DNA of 13,032 nucleotides from Christensenella sp. UBA7597 (GTDB taxonomy: Bacteria > Bacillota > Clostridia > Christensenellales > Borkfalkiaceae): the NCBI GenBank assembly GCA_002474405.1, contig DLQW01000014.1:15974-29005 (forward strand). The letters are read 5' to 3'. The notes below the pieces were generated by a model, which was not told the origin of the DNA, ran no database searches, and worked only from the letters and a program-made list of their open reading frames with translations. The position numbers and the translations under genes are program-made. Positions 3,362 through 11,002 of this stretch are shown here, in pieces (positions within the stretch are counted from its first letter, which is position 1; each line of letters opens with the position of its first letter).

Positions 3362-6334
3362 TTATACGCCGGGGAAAGAGGACATCAGCGTGGGGATATA
3401 ATCGAACAATTCTTTAATCGTCAGATCGCCCACGCGCTTTCCCGCAAGTTCGTCTTTTCTCGCGCTTTCCATCTTTCCTGCGGTTACTAGCGTTTGCAGA
3501 TTCGTGCTGCTTAACGCAAGGTTTAAAAACGAGGTTGCGGAGGTATCGATTTCAAGGTCGAAATCTTCGTTCAGTTTGTACACGCTGGAATTTTTGATGT
3601 TTTCCGTCATGTTGCTCGTCAGCGCGCCCATATTCACCACGGTGTACGAATCGGGCGTTTTCGTCGGGTCGGAAGGGTCGCGGAGAAGGTAATTCCATTC
3701 GCCGCGCATCACCTTGTTTTCGTCCGATACGATGTTTCCGTTTTTATCCGTAAAATTGCCGTCCGCGTCTTTATAATAAATATCGTCTTCGAACACGTCC
3801 GTGATTTTCAGATTTTTAATATCGTCGTTCAGCGTGTCGAACGTGGAATTTTTCAGCGGTCTTAAAATTTTGTTGCTGTCCGCGTCCTCGAAGATGCTGC
3901 CCACGGTCAGGCGGTTGATATCGTCGCCGAGAGAATCGAGCGTGGAATCTTTCAGATTTTTCAGAATCTTGTTGTCGTCCACGTTGCCGAGCATCTGCCC
4001 GATCGTAAGATCTCTGCGCAGCTTCGAGAAGATGGAATTTTCGCCTTTTTCACGCAGCGCGCCGATGGTTTTCGGCACGGCGCCGTTCAGCATTTTTACG
4101 TTGCCTTCGGCGTCGATTTCGTAATCGATGCCCGCTTTTCCGTACAGAAGATACAAATTGATGCTGTCGCCTGTGTTTTCGGGAATAATCGCCCGAAGTT
4201 CGATTTCGTTGAACACTTCCGTGGCGTTATCCGCTTTCAGCGAATTGATCGAACGCTTTTTATGCGTAAGCGCCGCGCCGAACGCGTCGCAAAGGGGATA
4301 GCTTCCCGCCGCGGTTACGTTTTCGGCGTAAACGTATCCGAAAACGCCGTCCTCGGAAAATAAAAATTCGTACGTGTTGCCGTCGGAGGAAACGGGGGTA
4401 ACAATCGCGCCGCTTTCGTCTTTCCAGTCCGAGCCGTCGAAAGTGTACATAACGGGCAGCATGACGATCGTTTTCGTAACGTTACCGTCTCCGTCCGTCG
4501 TCTCTTCGATTCTGTACGTAACGCCCTGTTTGCCGTAGGCGATCGAACGCATCACGCCGTCCGTATCCGCGCCGACGCCCAAAAGACTTTCTAAAGAAGA
4601 ACCGCTGACGAGCTCCGTCGTCTGTAAATTTTTCAAATCCGCAATCGTGCGCGCCTTATAGGTAACGGGCGCCGTTTCGCCGTCTTTATACGCATAGAAC
4701 GTATGCAAGCCGAGCGTTCCCGCCTTTTTCGCGGTATAGGTAACGCCGTCCTGCGTAAACGTCCATTCGCCGCCGTTTTTCGTCGCGCCGTCTATTTTCT
4801 TTCCGTCCGCGTCGTAAAGCGCGGTTTCCGCGCCGTCCGTCTTTTCGATATACCGCTTGTTCAGCCAGGTGATTTTTTCGGCGGAATCGTCGTAAGTATA
4901 GTGCTTGCCTTCTTCGCCGTAAGCAAGGTTCAGCATCGTTTCGTTGGAACCGTCGTGCGGTTTGATTTTCAGAATGCCGCCCAGTTCCAGATCTTCGAAT
5001 TTCACGTTTCCGTCGCGTAAATCTTTAATCGTGCGCGGCTTCGCGCCGTTTTGCATCACGATGTTTTTGTTGCCCGCCGCGTCCGTTTCGATGCGGAAAT
5101 CTTCGCCTTCGTTGCCGTACGCAAGGGCAAGCAGCGTGCCTTCCGAATCCGCCGTAACGTTTAACAGCGAAGCCAGTTCCACGCCTTCCACCATGCCCAT
5201 AAAATCGCCTTTCAGCACGTCGCCGAGCGTTGTGGCTTTATGTAAAATCCGCTTTTCCGCCGCCGAAGCTTCTCCCGCAACCGCCGCCGCAAGATCGGCT
5301 TCCGTCGCGTATGCGTACCACTTTCCGTCCGTTTCGTACAAGTACGAAGAGGGGGTATCTCCCTCCGCCGGAGTTTCGCTACCGAACAACGCGATGACTT
5401 TCGTCGCGGCGTCGTAAGAATAATAATTCGTTACTTCTTTGTCGTGGTCGTCGGTTAAAACGCCCGTGCTTTCGTCGTAATCGTAGGCAAGCGGCAGCAT
5501 TACGATCGTTTCTTCGCCGTCCGCGCCCGTAACCGCGGTATAATCCACGTCTTTCGTGCCGTACACCAGCACCCGCGTTATCGGGTCGCTTGTGTTCACG
5601 CTTCCGTTCGTTTCCATCACGGCTTTCAGCGAAAGACGATTGAACACGTCGGACGTGGCGCCGTTATCCATAAAATCTTTCACGCTCAGCTCGTGCGAAT
5701 CGCCTATCCAGATAATGTTTCCATCCTCGTCCAGCGTATAATTCACGCCTTCTTCGCCGTAGCACAGAAGCCCCATAATCGTTCCGTCCGGCTTCGCGCC
5801 GATCAGCGTTCCCAGCCTTGTGTTCTGCACGGTTTCCTGTAAAAATTCGCTCAGCCGATTAAAGGGAGTCGTTTTCAGCGCGTCCGTGTCTACGTCCAGC
5901 CCCAGTTCCGAAAGTTTATCGGCAAGTTTATCCGCAATATCCGAAACGTAAGGGGAGATTTCCGCAAGCGTGGAAATCGAAGCTTCCGCGCCTTTCAGTT
6001 TCGAAGTGATGTCGCCGAGCTCTTTGAAAAATTCCAGCAGCGTTTTTTCGGAATATTCGGCGGAAAGATATTTGTCGAGGTCGAATTTATCGCCGCCCGC
6101 GATGTCGGCTACTTCCTTGATGGATTTATGCGAAACAAGGTAATAGCCCGCGCCCGCCGCGCCGCCTATCGTGCCCACGACGCCGAGAACGACGCCAAGG
6201 AGCAACGCCACGCAACGCGCCATGAAGCCGCCGTCGTACTGCTTGCTTTTTTCTTTCATAATGCGTTTTTCGCGCTTTTTCTCTTCTTTTTCCAGCAGCT
6301 TTTCCCGCTTGGTTTTCTTTTCCGCATCCGCCAT
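3362..6334 (-). CDS. Large membrane-anchored repeat protein of unknown function
   Basis: A 990-residue protein that I do not recognise. Residues 1-37 are very rich in Lys, Arg and Glu. Residues 38-66 are a glycine-rich membrane helix (LLLGVVLGVVGTIGGAAGAG), and the remaining 920 residues are probably outside the cell as a signal-anchored protein. After a helical stretch (80-170), a motif of the form 'YG.EG..Y....D..GN' occurs six times, with the YG at residues 192, 258, 406, 472, 600 and 731. Each unit tends to end in 'RTI.DL'. Some units carry an inserted, aromatic-rich stretch of 60-80 residues. A second, smaller tandem repeat occupies 774-850, with two copies of 'LT.G.......NKIL..LK.ST...L.DDI' and part of a third. 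There is no LPXTG sorting signal or recognisable catalytic motif. The start ATG has GGAGGAGAAC upstream and its own promoter. Confidence 0.85.
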   Translation of the reverse strand: MADAEKKTKREKLLEKEEKKREKRIMKEKSKQYDGGFMARCVALLLGVVLGVVGTIGGAAGAGYYLVSHKSIKEVADIAGGDKFDLDKYLSAEYSEKTLLEFFKELGDITSKLKGAEASISTLAEISPYVSDIADKLADKLSELGLDVDTDALKTTPFNRLSEFLQETVQNTRLGTLIGAKPDGTIMGLLCYGEEGVNYTLDEDGNIIWIGDSHELSVKDFMDNGATSDVFNRLSLKAVMETNGSVNTSDPITRVLVYGTKDVDYTAVTGADGEETIVMLPLAYDYDESTGVLTDDHDKEVTNYYSYDAATKVIALFGSETPAEGDTPSSYLYETDGKWYAYATEADLAAAVAGEASAAEKRILHKATTLGDVLKGDFMGMVEGVELASLLNVTADSEGTLLALAYGNEGEDFRIETDAAGNKNIVMQNGAKPRTIKDLRDGNVKFEDLELGGILKIKPHDGSNETMLNLAYGEEGKHYTYDDSAEKITWLNKRYIEKTDGAETALYDADGKKIDGATKNGGEWTFTQDGVTYTAKKAGTLGLHTFYAYKDGETAPVTYKARTIADLKNLQTTELVSGSSLESLLGVGADTDGVMRSIAYGKQGVTYRIEETTDGDGNVTKTIVMLPVMYTFDGSDWKDESGAIVTPVSSDGNTYEFLFSEDGVFGYVYAENVTAAGSYPLCDAFGAALTHKKRSINSLKADNATEVFNEIELRAIIPENTGDSINLYLLYGKAGIDYEIDAEGNVKMLNGAVPKTIGALREKGENSIFSKLRRDLTIGQMLGNVDDNKILKNLKDSTLDSLGDDINRLTVGSIFEDADSNKILRPLKNSTFDTLNDDIKNLKITDVFEDDIYYKDADGNFTDKNGNIVSDENKVMRGEWNYLLRDPSDPTKTPDSYTVVNMGALTSNMTENIKNSSVYKLNEDFDLEIDTSATSFLNLALSSTNLQTLVTAGKMESARKDELAGKRVGDLTIKELFDYIPTLMSSFPGV

Positions 6335-6380
6335 GATATGTTCTCCTCCCGGAGTTGATTTTTGTAGTGATTTCCGTTTT

Positions 6381-6393
6381 CGGGCAACGCCCG
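6381..6393 (-). other. Short hairpin in the leader of the repeat-protein gene
   Basis: CGGGC and GCCCG form a 5-bp stem with a 3-base loop, about 50 bases upstream of the start codon and within the predicted leader. It is too small to be a terminator and no T-run follows. Any role in mRNA stability is a guess. Confidence 0.3.
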
Positions 6394-6403
6394 CGCCGCA
6401 AAG

Positions 6404-6455
6404 AAACGCGCGCGGGAACGAAGTTACCTGTATATATTATAACAAACGCGCGCGG
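6404..6455. repeat. Duplicated 12-mer at the promoter of the repeat-protein gene
   Basis: AAACGCGCGCGG occurs exactly at 6404-6415 and at 6444-6455, 40 bases apart (about four helical turns). The upstream copy fills the spacer between the -35 and -10 boxes, and the other lies about 15-25 bases past the expected transcription start. This is a plausible operator pair, but GC-rich strings such as CGCGCG are common in this genome, so chance is possible. Confidence 0.4.
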
Positions 6456-6464
6456 AAAATGCAA
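6436..6464 (-). promoter_or_regulatory. SigA-type promoter of the repeat-protein gene
   Basis: On the - strand, TTGCAT (6464-6459) and TATAAT (6441-6436) are 17 bases apart, and TGT precedes the -10 as an extended -10 element. Transcription would start near 6429, about 95 bases before the ATG. A 8-bp inverted repeat (GAAACGCA 6488-6495 with TGCGTTTC 6513-6520) lies just after the upstream gene's stop but has no T-run, so no clear terminator separates the two genes. Confidence 0.8.
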
Positions 6465-6518
6465 CCGTTTGCGCCCGTTTTGCCGAAGAAACGCAAAGGC
6501 GCGTTAAAGGCGTGCGTT

Positions 6519-7970
6519 TCAGCTTTTTCCGCCGACGCTCGCAAGCGACGGAGCAAGGCGCAAAAGCCGTTCTTTCGTATTGTCCGCGGGGGTAACGGCG
6601 CAGTGTAAAAGCAAGGCTTCCAGCGTGGCGCCCACATAGCGCGAAGAGGGCAGAAGCGGCGCGATTTCGTTGCCGCGCACGGCAAGTTCTTTCAGGGTGA
6701 ACGGCGCGCCTTCCGCCCGCATTTTATCCGCAAGATTTTTCAGCCGCGTTACGCCCGGCGCAGGGGAGAAATCGTCTTTGCAGGCGGAAAAATCCGCCTG
6801 CTTCACTAAAAGCAGTTCCTTGAAAATATCGTAGTGCAGCACGATGAATTTCCGCAGTTTGTTTTCTTTCGTGCAAAGGTCGTAATCGTACATATGGTAC
6901 TTCGTCAGCGCTTCGACGAGCTTTATCGTTTTTACGGGCGCTTTCAGTTTTTCCAGCGCTTCGCGGGCAAGTACGGCGCCGACGTTCGGGTGATCGGAAA
7001 ATTTTCCGTCGCGGAAGTATGCCGCCGGCTTTCCGATATCGTGCAGAAGCGCCGCCAGACGGACGTCGAAAGGCACGGGTACGTCGGGCGAAACGTCTGC
7101 AAGCGCGTTGGCGCGCGCCGAATACGCCGCCGCGCGGAGCGAGTGTTCCAGAACGTCGTGGTCGTGAAAATCGGCGCGCTGTTTCAGATTTCTGCCTGCC
7201 GCGAGAGCGGGGAAAATTCCGTCCAGCACGCGCGTTTCGTCAAGAATTCTGAGCGCCTGATAAATTCCGTCCGCGTTGCCATATTTTTGTTCGGAACACA
7301 GAATTTGTTTCAGTTCCGCGAAAATGCGTTCCGGAGAAACGTCGGCAATCAGCGCCGCGTTTTGTTTCGCGCCTTCAAGCGTTTCCGAATCGGGCGTAAA
7401 GCCCGTGGCGCCCGCAAACCGCGCAAGGCGCAGCAGGCGCAGTCCGTCCTCGCCGAATACTTTTCCGGGCGCGTCCACGGTGCGCAGCAGCTTGTTCCGG
7501 ATGTCTTTCATGCCGCCGAGCGGATCGACGAACGTATCGGCGAAAATATCGTAATATACGGCGTTGCAGGTGAAATCCCGCCGCCGCGCGTCAAGAAGAA
7601 TATCCTCGGTGAAAAACGTTTCGGCGGGGGTATGGATGCCGCGAACGTATTTATCCGAACGGAAAGCCGCATATTCCGCTTCCGTTTTCATATCGTTTTT
7701 GCCGTCGTCGCCGTTTTGCCGCAGCGAAATTTTCACCGTTCCCGTCCGCGCATAAGCGGCGTCGGAGCGGAAGCCCGCGGCAAGCGCCGTTTTCATGAAA
7801 ATTTCCGCAGGCACGGGCGCGCATATATCGAAATCGGAAGAAGCCATGGAAAATCCCGCCAGAAAATCCCGCACTTTTCCGCCGATAAGATACAGCGGCT
7901 TACCCGTTTCTTTTTTCAGCGCCGCGGCAAGCGAAAACAGCGGCTTTGGCACAAAATCACGCATTAACAC
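6519..7970 (-). CDS. cca: CCA tRNA nucleotidyltransferase / poly(A) polymerase family protein with HD domain
   Basis: A class II nucleotidyltransferase that, by family, adds or repairs the 3' CCA of tRNAs (CTP and ATP as substrates). Visible are the head-domain signature LIGGKVRDFL (residues 28-37), the metal-binding pair D46 and D48 in SDFDIC, and RRRDFTCNA (129-137). The neck follows (GEDGLRLLRLARFA, 173-186). Then comes an HD domain with HDHDVLEHS (269-277) and LLHDIGKP (308-315), which may give phosphohydrolase activity. The GTG at 7970 is chosen as start because GAGAGG lies six bases upstream; an in-frame ATG at 7964 is the alternative, with a less favourable 12-base distance. The length of 483 residues is normal for the HD-containing subgroup. 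The gene diverges from the lipid kinase gene and shares its promoter region. Confidence 0.9.
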   Translation of the reverse strand: MLMRDFVPKPLFSLAAALKKETGKPLYLIGGKVRDFLAGFSMASSDFDICAPVPAEIFMKTALAAGFRSDAAYARTGTVKISLRQNGDDGKNDMKTEAEYAAFRSDKYVRGIHTPAETFFTEDILLDARRRDFTCNAVYYDIFADTFVDPLGGMKDIRNKLLRTVDAPGKVFGEDGLRLLRLARFAGATGFTPDSETLEGAKQNAALIADVSPERIFAELKQILCSEQKYGNADGIYQALRILDETRVLDGIFPALAAGRNLKQRADFHDHDVLEHSLRAAAYSARANALADVSPDVPVPFDVRLAALLHDIGKPAAYFRDGKFSDHPNVGAVLAREALEKLKAPVKTIKLVEALTKYHMYDYDLCTKENKLRKFIVLHYDIFKELLLVKQADFSACKDDFSPAPGVTRLKNLADKMRAEGAPFTLKELAVRGNEIAPLLPSSRYVGATLEALLLHCAVTPADNTKERLLRLAPSLASVGGKS

Positions 7971-8009
7971 GAAAAACCTCTCAAAAAAACAAAAAAATTT
8001 TACAATATC

Positions 8010-8038
8010 ATTATATCAAACGAAAAAATAAATTGCAA
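8010..8038 (-). promoter_or_regulatory. Promoter of the CCA-adding enzyme gene, sharing its -35 with the divergent operon
   Basis: On the - strand the -35 hexamer TTGCAA (8038-8033) and -10 TATAAT (8015-8010) are 17 bases apart. The predicted start is near 8003, giving a leader of about 33 bases. The -35 hexamer is its own reverse complement and is also the -35 of the divergent promoter. Confidence 0.85.
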
Positions 8039-8061
8039 ATTTTTTTTAAATGTTATATAAT
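8033..8061 (+). promoter_or_regulatory. Promoter of the lipid kinase operon, sharing its -35 with the divergent gene
   Basis: TTGCAA (8033-8038) and TATAAT (8056-8061) are 17 bases apart, the same spacing as in the opposite direction. The predicted start is near 8068, about 40 bases before the TTG start codon. The leader contains GCGA, a T-run and TCGC, which may form a small hairpin. Confidence 0.85.
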
Positions 8062-8108
8062 GAATAGGCGAGTTTTTTTTCGCGGACAAAAGAAGAAGGA
8101 AAAATGCC

Positions 8109-9008
8109 TTGTATCATCTTATCGTAAATCCCGATGCGGGAAAGCATAAAACGCTGCGCGCCGCGCGCGCCGTCGCCGATTTGTTCGACGAACAGGAAGA
8201 GGAATACGTTATTCACGAAATGACGTCGAAACAGATTTTACGCGCCACCATACGCGAACTTTCCGCGCCGCTGAAAGAGGGCGAGGCGCGCCGCAACGTA
8301 ATCGTAGTGGGCGGCGACGGTACGATGCACGCCGTTCTGAACGCGCTGGACGATATTTCTTCGGTGAATATCGGGCTGATTCCCGCGGGCACGGGAAACG
8401 ATTTCGCCGCTTCGGTGAAGCTTCCCGCCGACCCGAAAAAGGCTTCGGAAATCATTCTGAACGGCACGCCGAAAGATATGGACTATCTGGAAGTGGGCGG
8501 CGTGCGCTGCATGAACGTGGGCGGACTGGGCATCGACGTAGACGTTCTGAAACGCTACAATAAAACGCAGAAAATTCACGGCAAACTCAAATACATGCGT
8601 TGCCTGATTCAGAGCATCCTGCATTTCAAGGGCAACGATATCATCATCGAAAGCGAAGGCAAAAGCGAAAAACACCGCGCGTTTTTAGCGGTGGCGTGCA
8701 ACGGTTCGCAAATCGGCGGCGGCATTAAAATCTGTCCCGCGGCGGTGGCGGGCGACGGGCTGATCGACGTGTGCTTCGTGGAGATGATCCGCGGACCGAA
8801 AGTCATCGGCGCGTTTATCAAGCTTCTCAAAGGAAAAATTCTGGAATACAAAAAAACAACGCATTTCCGCTGCAAAAGCGTCCGCTTCGAAATTCCGGGC
8901 GGTGCCACCGTTCAGCTGGACGGCGAACTGTACGACGATCTCGATTTCGACGCGCAGATCAAATCCGGGCTGAAAATGTATCTGCCGCAGGCGGAAGAGA
9001 GCGTTTAA
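8109..9008 (+). CDS. Diacylglycerol kinase-type lipid kinase (DgkB/YegS family)
   Basis: A 299-residue ATP-dependent lipid kinase of the family that phosphorylates diacylglycerol or related lipids at the inner face of the membrane. In Gram-positive bacteria this returns the diacylglycerol left by lipoteichoic acid synthesis to phospholipid synthesis. Motifs in order: LIVNPDAGKH (4-13), the nucleotide-binding VVGGDGT (66-72), IPAGTGNDFA (91-100), DGLID (216-220) and LDGE (270-273). The start is TTG at 8109: family members begin MYHLIVNP, and AAGGA lies eight bases upstream. An ATG at 8104 in another frame is only three bases from that site and gives a seven-residue peptide. It is the first gene of a putative four-gene operon. 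No transmembrane segment is seen; it is a peripheral membrane enzyme by family. Confidence 0.93.
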   Translation: MYHLIVNPDAGKHKTLRAARAVADLFDEQEEEYVIHEMTSKQILRATIRELSAPLKEGEARRNVIVVGGDGTMHAVLNALDDISSVNIGLIPAGTGNDFAASVKLPADPKKASEIILNGTPKDMDYLEVGGVRCMNVGGLGIDVDVLKRYNKTQKIHGKLKYMRCLIQSILHFKGNDIIIESEGKSEKHRAFLAVACNGSQIGGGIKICPAAVAGDGLIDVCFVEMIRGPKVIGAFIKLLKGKILEYKKTTHFRCKSVRFEIPGGATVQLDGELYDDLDFDAQIKSGLKMYLPQAEESV

Positions 9009-9037
9009 AAACGTTAAAAACAACGGGCGGAGGGGTT

Positions 9038-10207
9038 ATGAAAAATTCCACGTATAAAAAAATACTCGGAAAAATCCCCGCGGGGGTGTTCGTATTCGGG
9101 GAAGACTTGCGTATTTTATATGCCAACGCCTCGTTCGCGCGCGCTTTCGCCTCGCCCGATTATGCCAAAAAAGCGGGAGAAAACATTAAAAACGGCGCTT
9201 TTCTCGACGCGTATCTTTCCTGCCCCGTTTACGCCGGGCGCGGCGGGAAAAAACAATCGTCCTGCGGAGAAAAGGCGGAGTGCGGGTATTGTACGCTGCA
9301 CCGCGTGATGGCGCGCGCCGCGCAGGAAAACGCGGAACAATCGGACGTGATTTCCGTTACCGTAAATAAGGGAAACCGCACGGAAACCATCGGCACGAGA
9401 ATCCGTATTTTACCCGTAGACGGCGAAGCGCCGCGCGGAAAAAAACGCGGGAAGCGGCTGTTTCTCGGCTTAACCGACGGCGCGATGCAGACGGAAATCG
9501 CGCGGGAAATGCTCACGGCAAAAAGAATGCAGCAGCGATTGTTGCCCGCGGGCAAGCAGACGGGCGGCGTGCCGTATTCGTATATGTATATTCCCTGCCT
9601 CGATATCGGCGGCGATCTGCCGGACGTGTACGAGCTGAACGGCAAAGTGTACGGCGTTCTTTCGGACGTATCGGGCAAAGGAATTTCCGCCGGCATGCTT
9701 TCCGCGTTTATCCGCGCGGGATTTAACCGCAAGGAACAATCGGTGGCGAAAGCGGTATCTTCTCTGCGCGATAAATTCGTGGAATTAAACCCGGACGAAC
9801 GCTCGTACATCACGGTGGCGGCGGTGTGCATGGATAAAGCCACGCATACGCTTTCGTACGTGCTGGCGGGGCACAACGCGCCCATTCTTCTCAAAAGCGG
9901 CAGGGGGTACGGCATCAACGAAATCGAAGATCCCGCGCCGCCCGTTTCCAACTGGATTGCCGATTACAGGTATGCGGAAAAAACCATGCCTTACGAAGCG
10001 GGCGATCTTTTGGTGCTGTTATCGGACGGCGTTACGGAATGCGCCAACACGGCGGGCGAGCGCTTCGGCATCGAACGCGCGGAAAGCGTGCTGATGCAGT
10101 CTGCCTGCGCGGAAGATTTTATCGGGAAATTAAAGAACGCGCTCACCGTGTTCTGCGGCGGAAAATTCGGCGACGATATTACGGCGATGGCGTTCGATCT
10201 GAAATAA
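9038..10207 (+). CDS. PAS-domain SpoIIE/RsbU-type PP2C serine phosphatase
   Basis: A 389-residue protein. Residues 8-45 look like the start of a PAS sensor domain (KIPAGVFVFGEDLRILYANASF). The region continues with a cysteine cluster, C62, C76, C82 and C85 (SSCGEKAECGYC), and ends at about residue 145. A short helical linker (152-170, MLTAKRMQQRLLP) leads to a SpoIIE-type phosphatase domain with LDIGGDLPDVYEL (188-200), SDVSGKG (209-215), LAGHNAP (276-282), LSDGVTE (328-334) and GDDIT (378-382). The metal-binding aspartates appear intact. Enzymes of this class dephosphorylate anti-sigma-factor antagonists of the STAS type and so steer partner switching. No such partner lies in this window. 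The start at ATG 9038 has GGAGG four to five bases upstream; a longer frame from 8771 overlaps the kinase gene and is rejected. No membrane segment is seen. Confidence 0.9.
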   Translation: MKNSTYKKILGKIPAGVFVFGEDLRILYANASFARAFASPDYAKKAGENIKNGAFLDAYLSCPVYAGRGGKKQSSCGEKAECGYCTLHRVMARAAQENAEQSDVISVTVNKGNRTETIGTRIRILPVDGEAPRGKKRGKRLFLGLTDGAMQTEIAREMLTAKRMQQRLLPAGKQTGGVPYSYMYIPCLDIGGDLPDVYELNGKVYGVLSDVSGKGISAGMLSAFIRAGFNRKEQSVAKAVSSLRDKFVELNPDERSYITVAAVCMDKATHTLSYVLAGHNAPILLKSGRGYGINEIEDPAPPVSNWIADYRYAEKTMPYEAGDLLVLLSDGVTECANTAGERFGIERAESVLMQSACAEDFIGKLKNALTVFCGGKFGDDITAMAFDLK

Positions 10208-10211
10208 AACG

Positions 10212-10227
10212 CGGCGGAAAACCGCCG
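10212..10227 (+). other. Intercistronic GC hairpin between phosphatase gene and cpsB-like gene
   Basis: CGGCGG and CCGCCG form a perfect 6-bp stem with an AAAA loop, five bases after the stop at 10207. No T-run follows, so it is not a terminator. It may stabilise or punctuate the operon mRNA. Confidence 0.5.
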
Positions 10228-10246
10228 GAAAAGGGGAAAAGGGAAA

Positions 10247-10999
10247 ATGATCGATTTTCATACGCATATACTTCCCGGCATCGACGACGGCGCGAAAGAC
10301 GTTTCCGTTTCCGCCGCGATGCTGGAGAAAGAAAAAGAACAGGGCGTAAACGAAATCGTGCTTACGCCGCATTATTACGGAAAATTCTACTCTCCGCAGG
10401 ATTTCGTGCGCCGCCGCGCCGCCGCGTACGAAAAACTGCTTGCCGTTGCGGCGGGGGAGTTTTTTTTCACGCTCGGCGCCGAAATTCATTTTTCCGATAC
10501 GCTGTCCGTCAACGCGGAGTGCCGAAAGCTTGCCATAGGCGATACGCGTTACGCGCTGGTGGAACTGCCGTTCGGCGAAAAGTGGTCGGGCTCGCTGCTT
10601 ACGCGGCTCCGGTATTTTATGGACGAAACTGAACTTACCCCGGTTATCGCGCATATCTGCCGCTATCCGCAGCTCAGAAAAAATCCCGAAGCGCTGCTTC
10701 GTCTGGCGGAAATGGGGTGTTTGCTGCAGGTAAACGCCTCGGCGTTCTGCGATAAAGATTCAAGCGGCTTCGTGTTTGCGGCGCTGAAACATAATCTTGT
10801 GCATTGCCTCGGCTCCGATTGCCACAACGTAACCGATCGCGCGCCCGATTTAAAGCGCGCGGAAGAGGCGATCGCGCAGGCGGGGTATGCCGATCGGCTG
10901 GAAGAAATCGGGCAGATTATGAAATGCGTTACGGAAGATCGCCCGGTGAAATGCGCGGCGGCAACGCCCGTAAAAAAATTTTTTAACCGTTACAGGTAA
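10247..10999 (+). CDS. CpsB/CapC/YwqE-family PHP-type protein tyrosine phosphatase
   Basis: A 250-residue PHP-domain metal-dependent phosphatase. Members dephosphorylate tyrosine kinases that control exopolysaccharide or capsule synthesis, and they act in the cytoplasm. Motifs: DFHTHILPGIDDGA (3-16) with H5 and H7, LTPHYY (39-44) with H42, GAEIH (77-81) with E79 and H81, IAHICRY (134-140) with H136, and GSDCHN (189-194) with D191 and H193. The full set of likely metal ligands is therefore present. The IAHICR stretch differs from the IAHPER that most relatives show, changing the two residues after the histidine. No tyrosine kinase or capsule gene is next to it, so the substrate is unknown. The ribosome binding site is a purine-rich run (GGGGAAAAGGG) without a clean consensus. 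It is followed three bases later by the VanZ-like gene. Confidence 0.9.
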   Translation: MIDFHTHILPGIDDGAKDVSVSAAMLEKEKEQGVNEIVLTPHYYGKFYSPQDFVRRRAAAYEKLLAVAAGEFFFTLGAEIHFSDTLSVNAECRKLAIGDTRYALVELPFGEKWSGSLLTRLRYFMDETELTPVIAHICRYPQLRKNPEALLRLAEMGCLLQVNASAFCDKDSSGFVFAALKHNLVHCLGSDCHNVTDRAPDLKRAEEAIAQAGYADRLEEIGQIMKCVTEDRPVKCAAATPVKKFFNRYR

Positions 11000-11002
11000 A
11001 CG

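Noticed and set aside
6834..7967. 377-codon open frame on the + strand
   Set aside because: It lies wholly inside the CCA-adding enzyme gene on the other strand. Its composition is extreme in Arg, Phe and Val with no recognisable domain, as expected of an antisense shadow in GC-rich DNA.
8771..9037. Upstream extension of the PAS-SpoIIE gene in the same frame
   Set aside because: It overlaps the lipid kinase gene, has no ribosome binding site, and encodes Arg-rich sequence with no domain. The ATG at 9038 has a good site and begins the PAS-like region.
10039..10632. 197-codon + strand frame spanning the phosphatase and cpsB-like genes
   Set aside because: It crosses the boundary of two clearly recognised genes in another frame and is almost half basic residues; a shadow.
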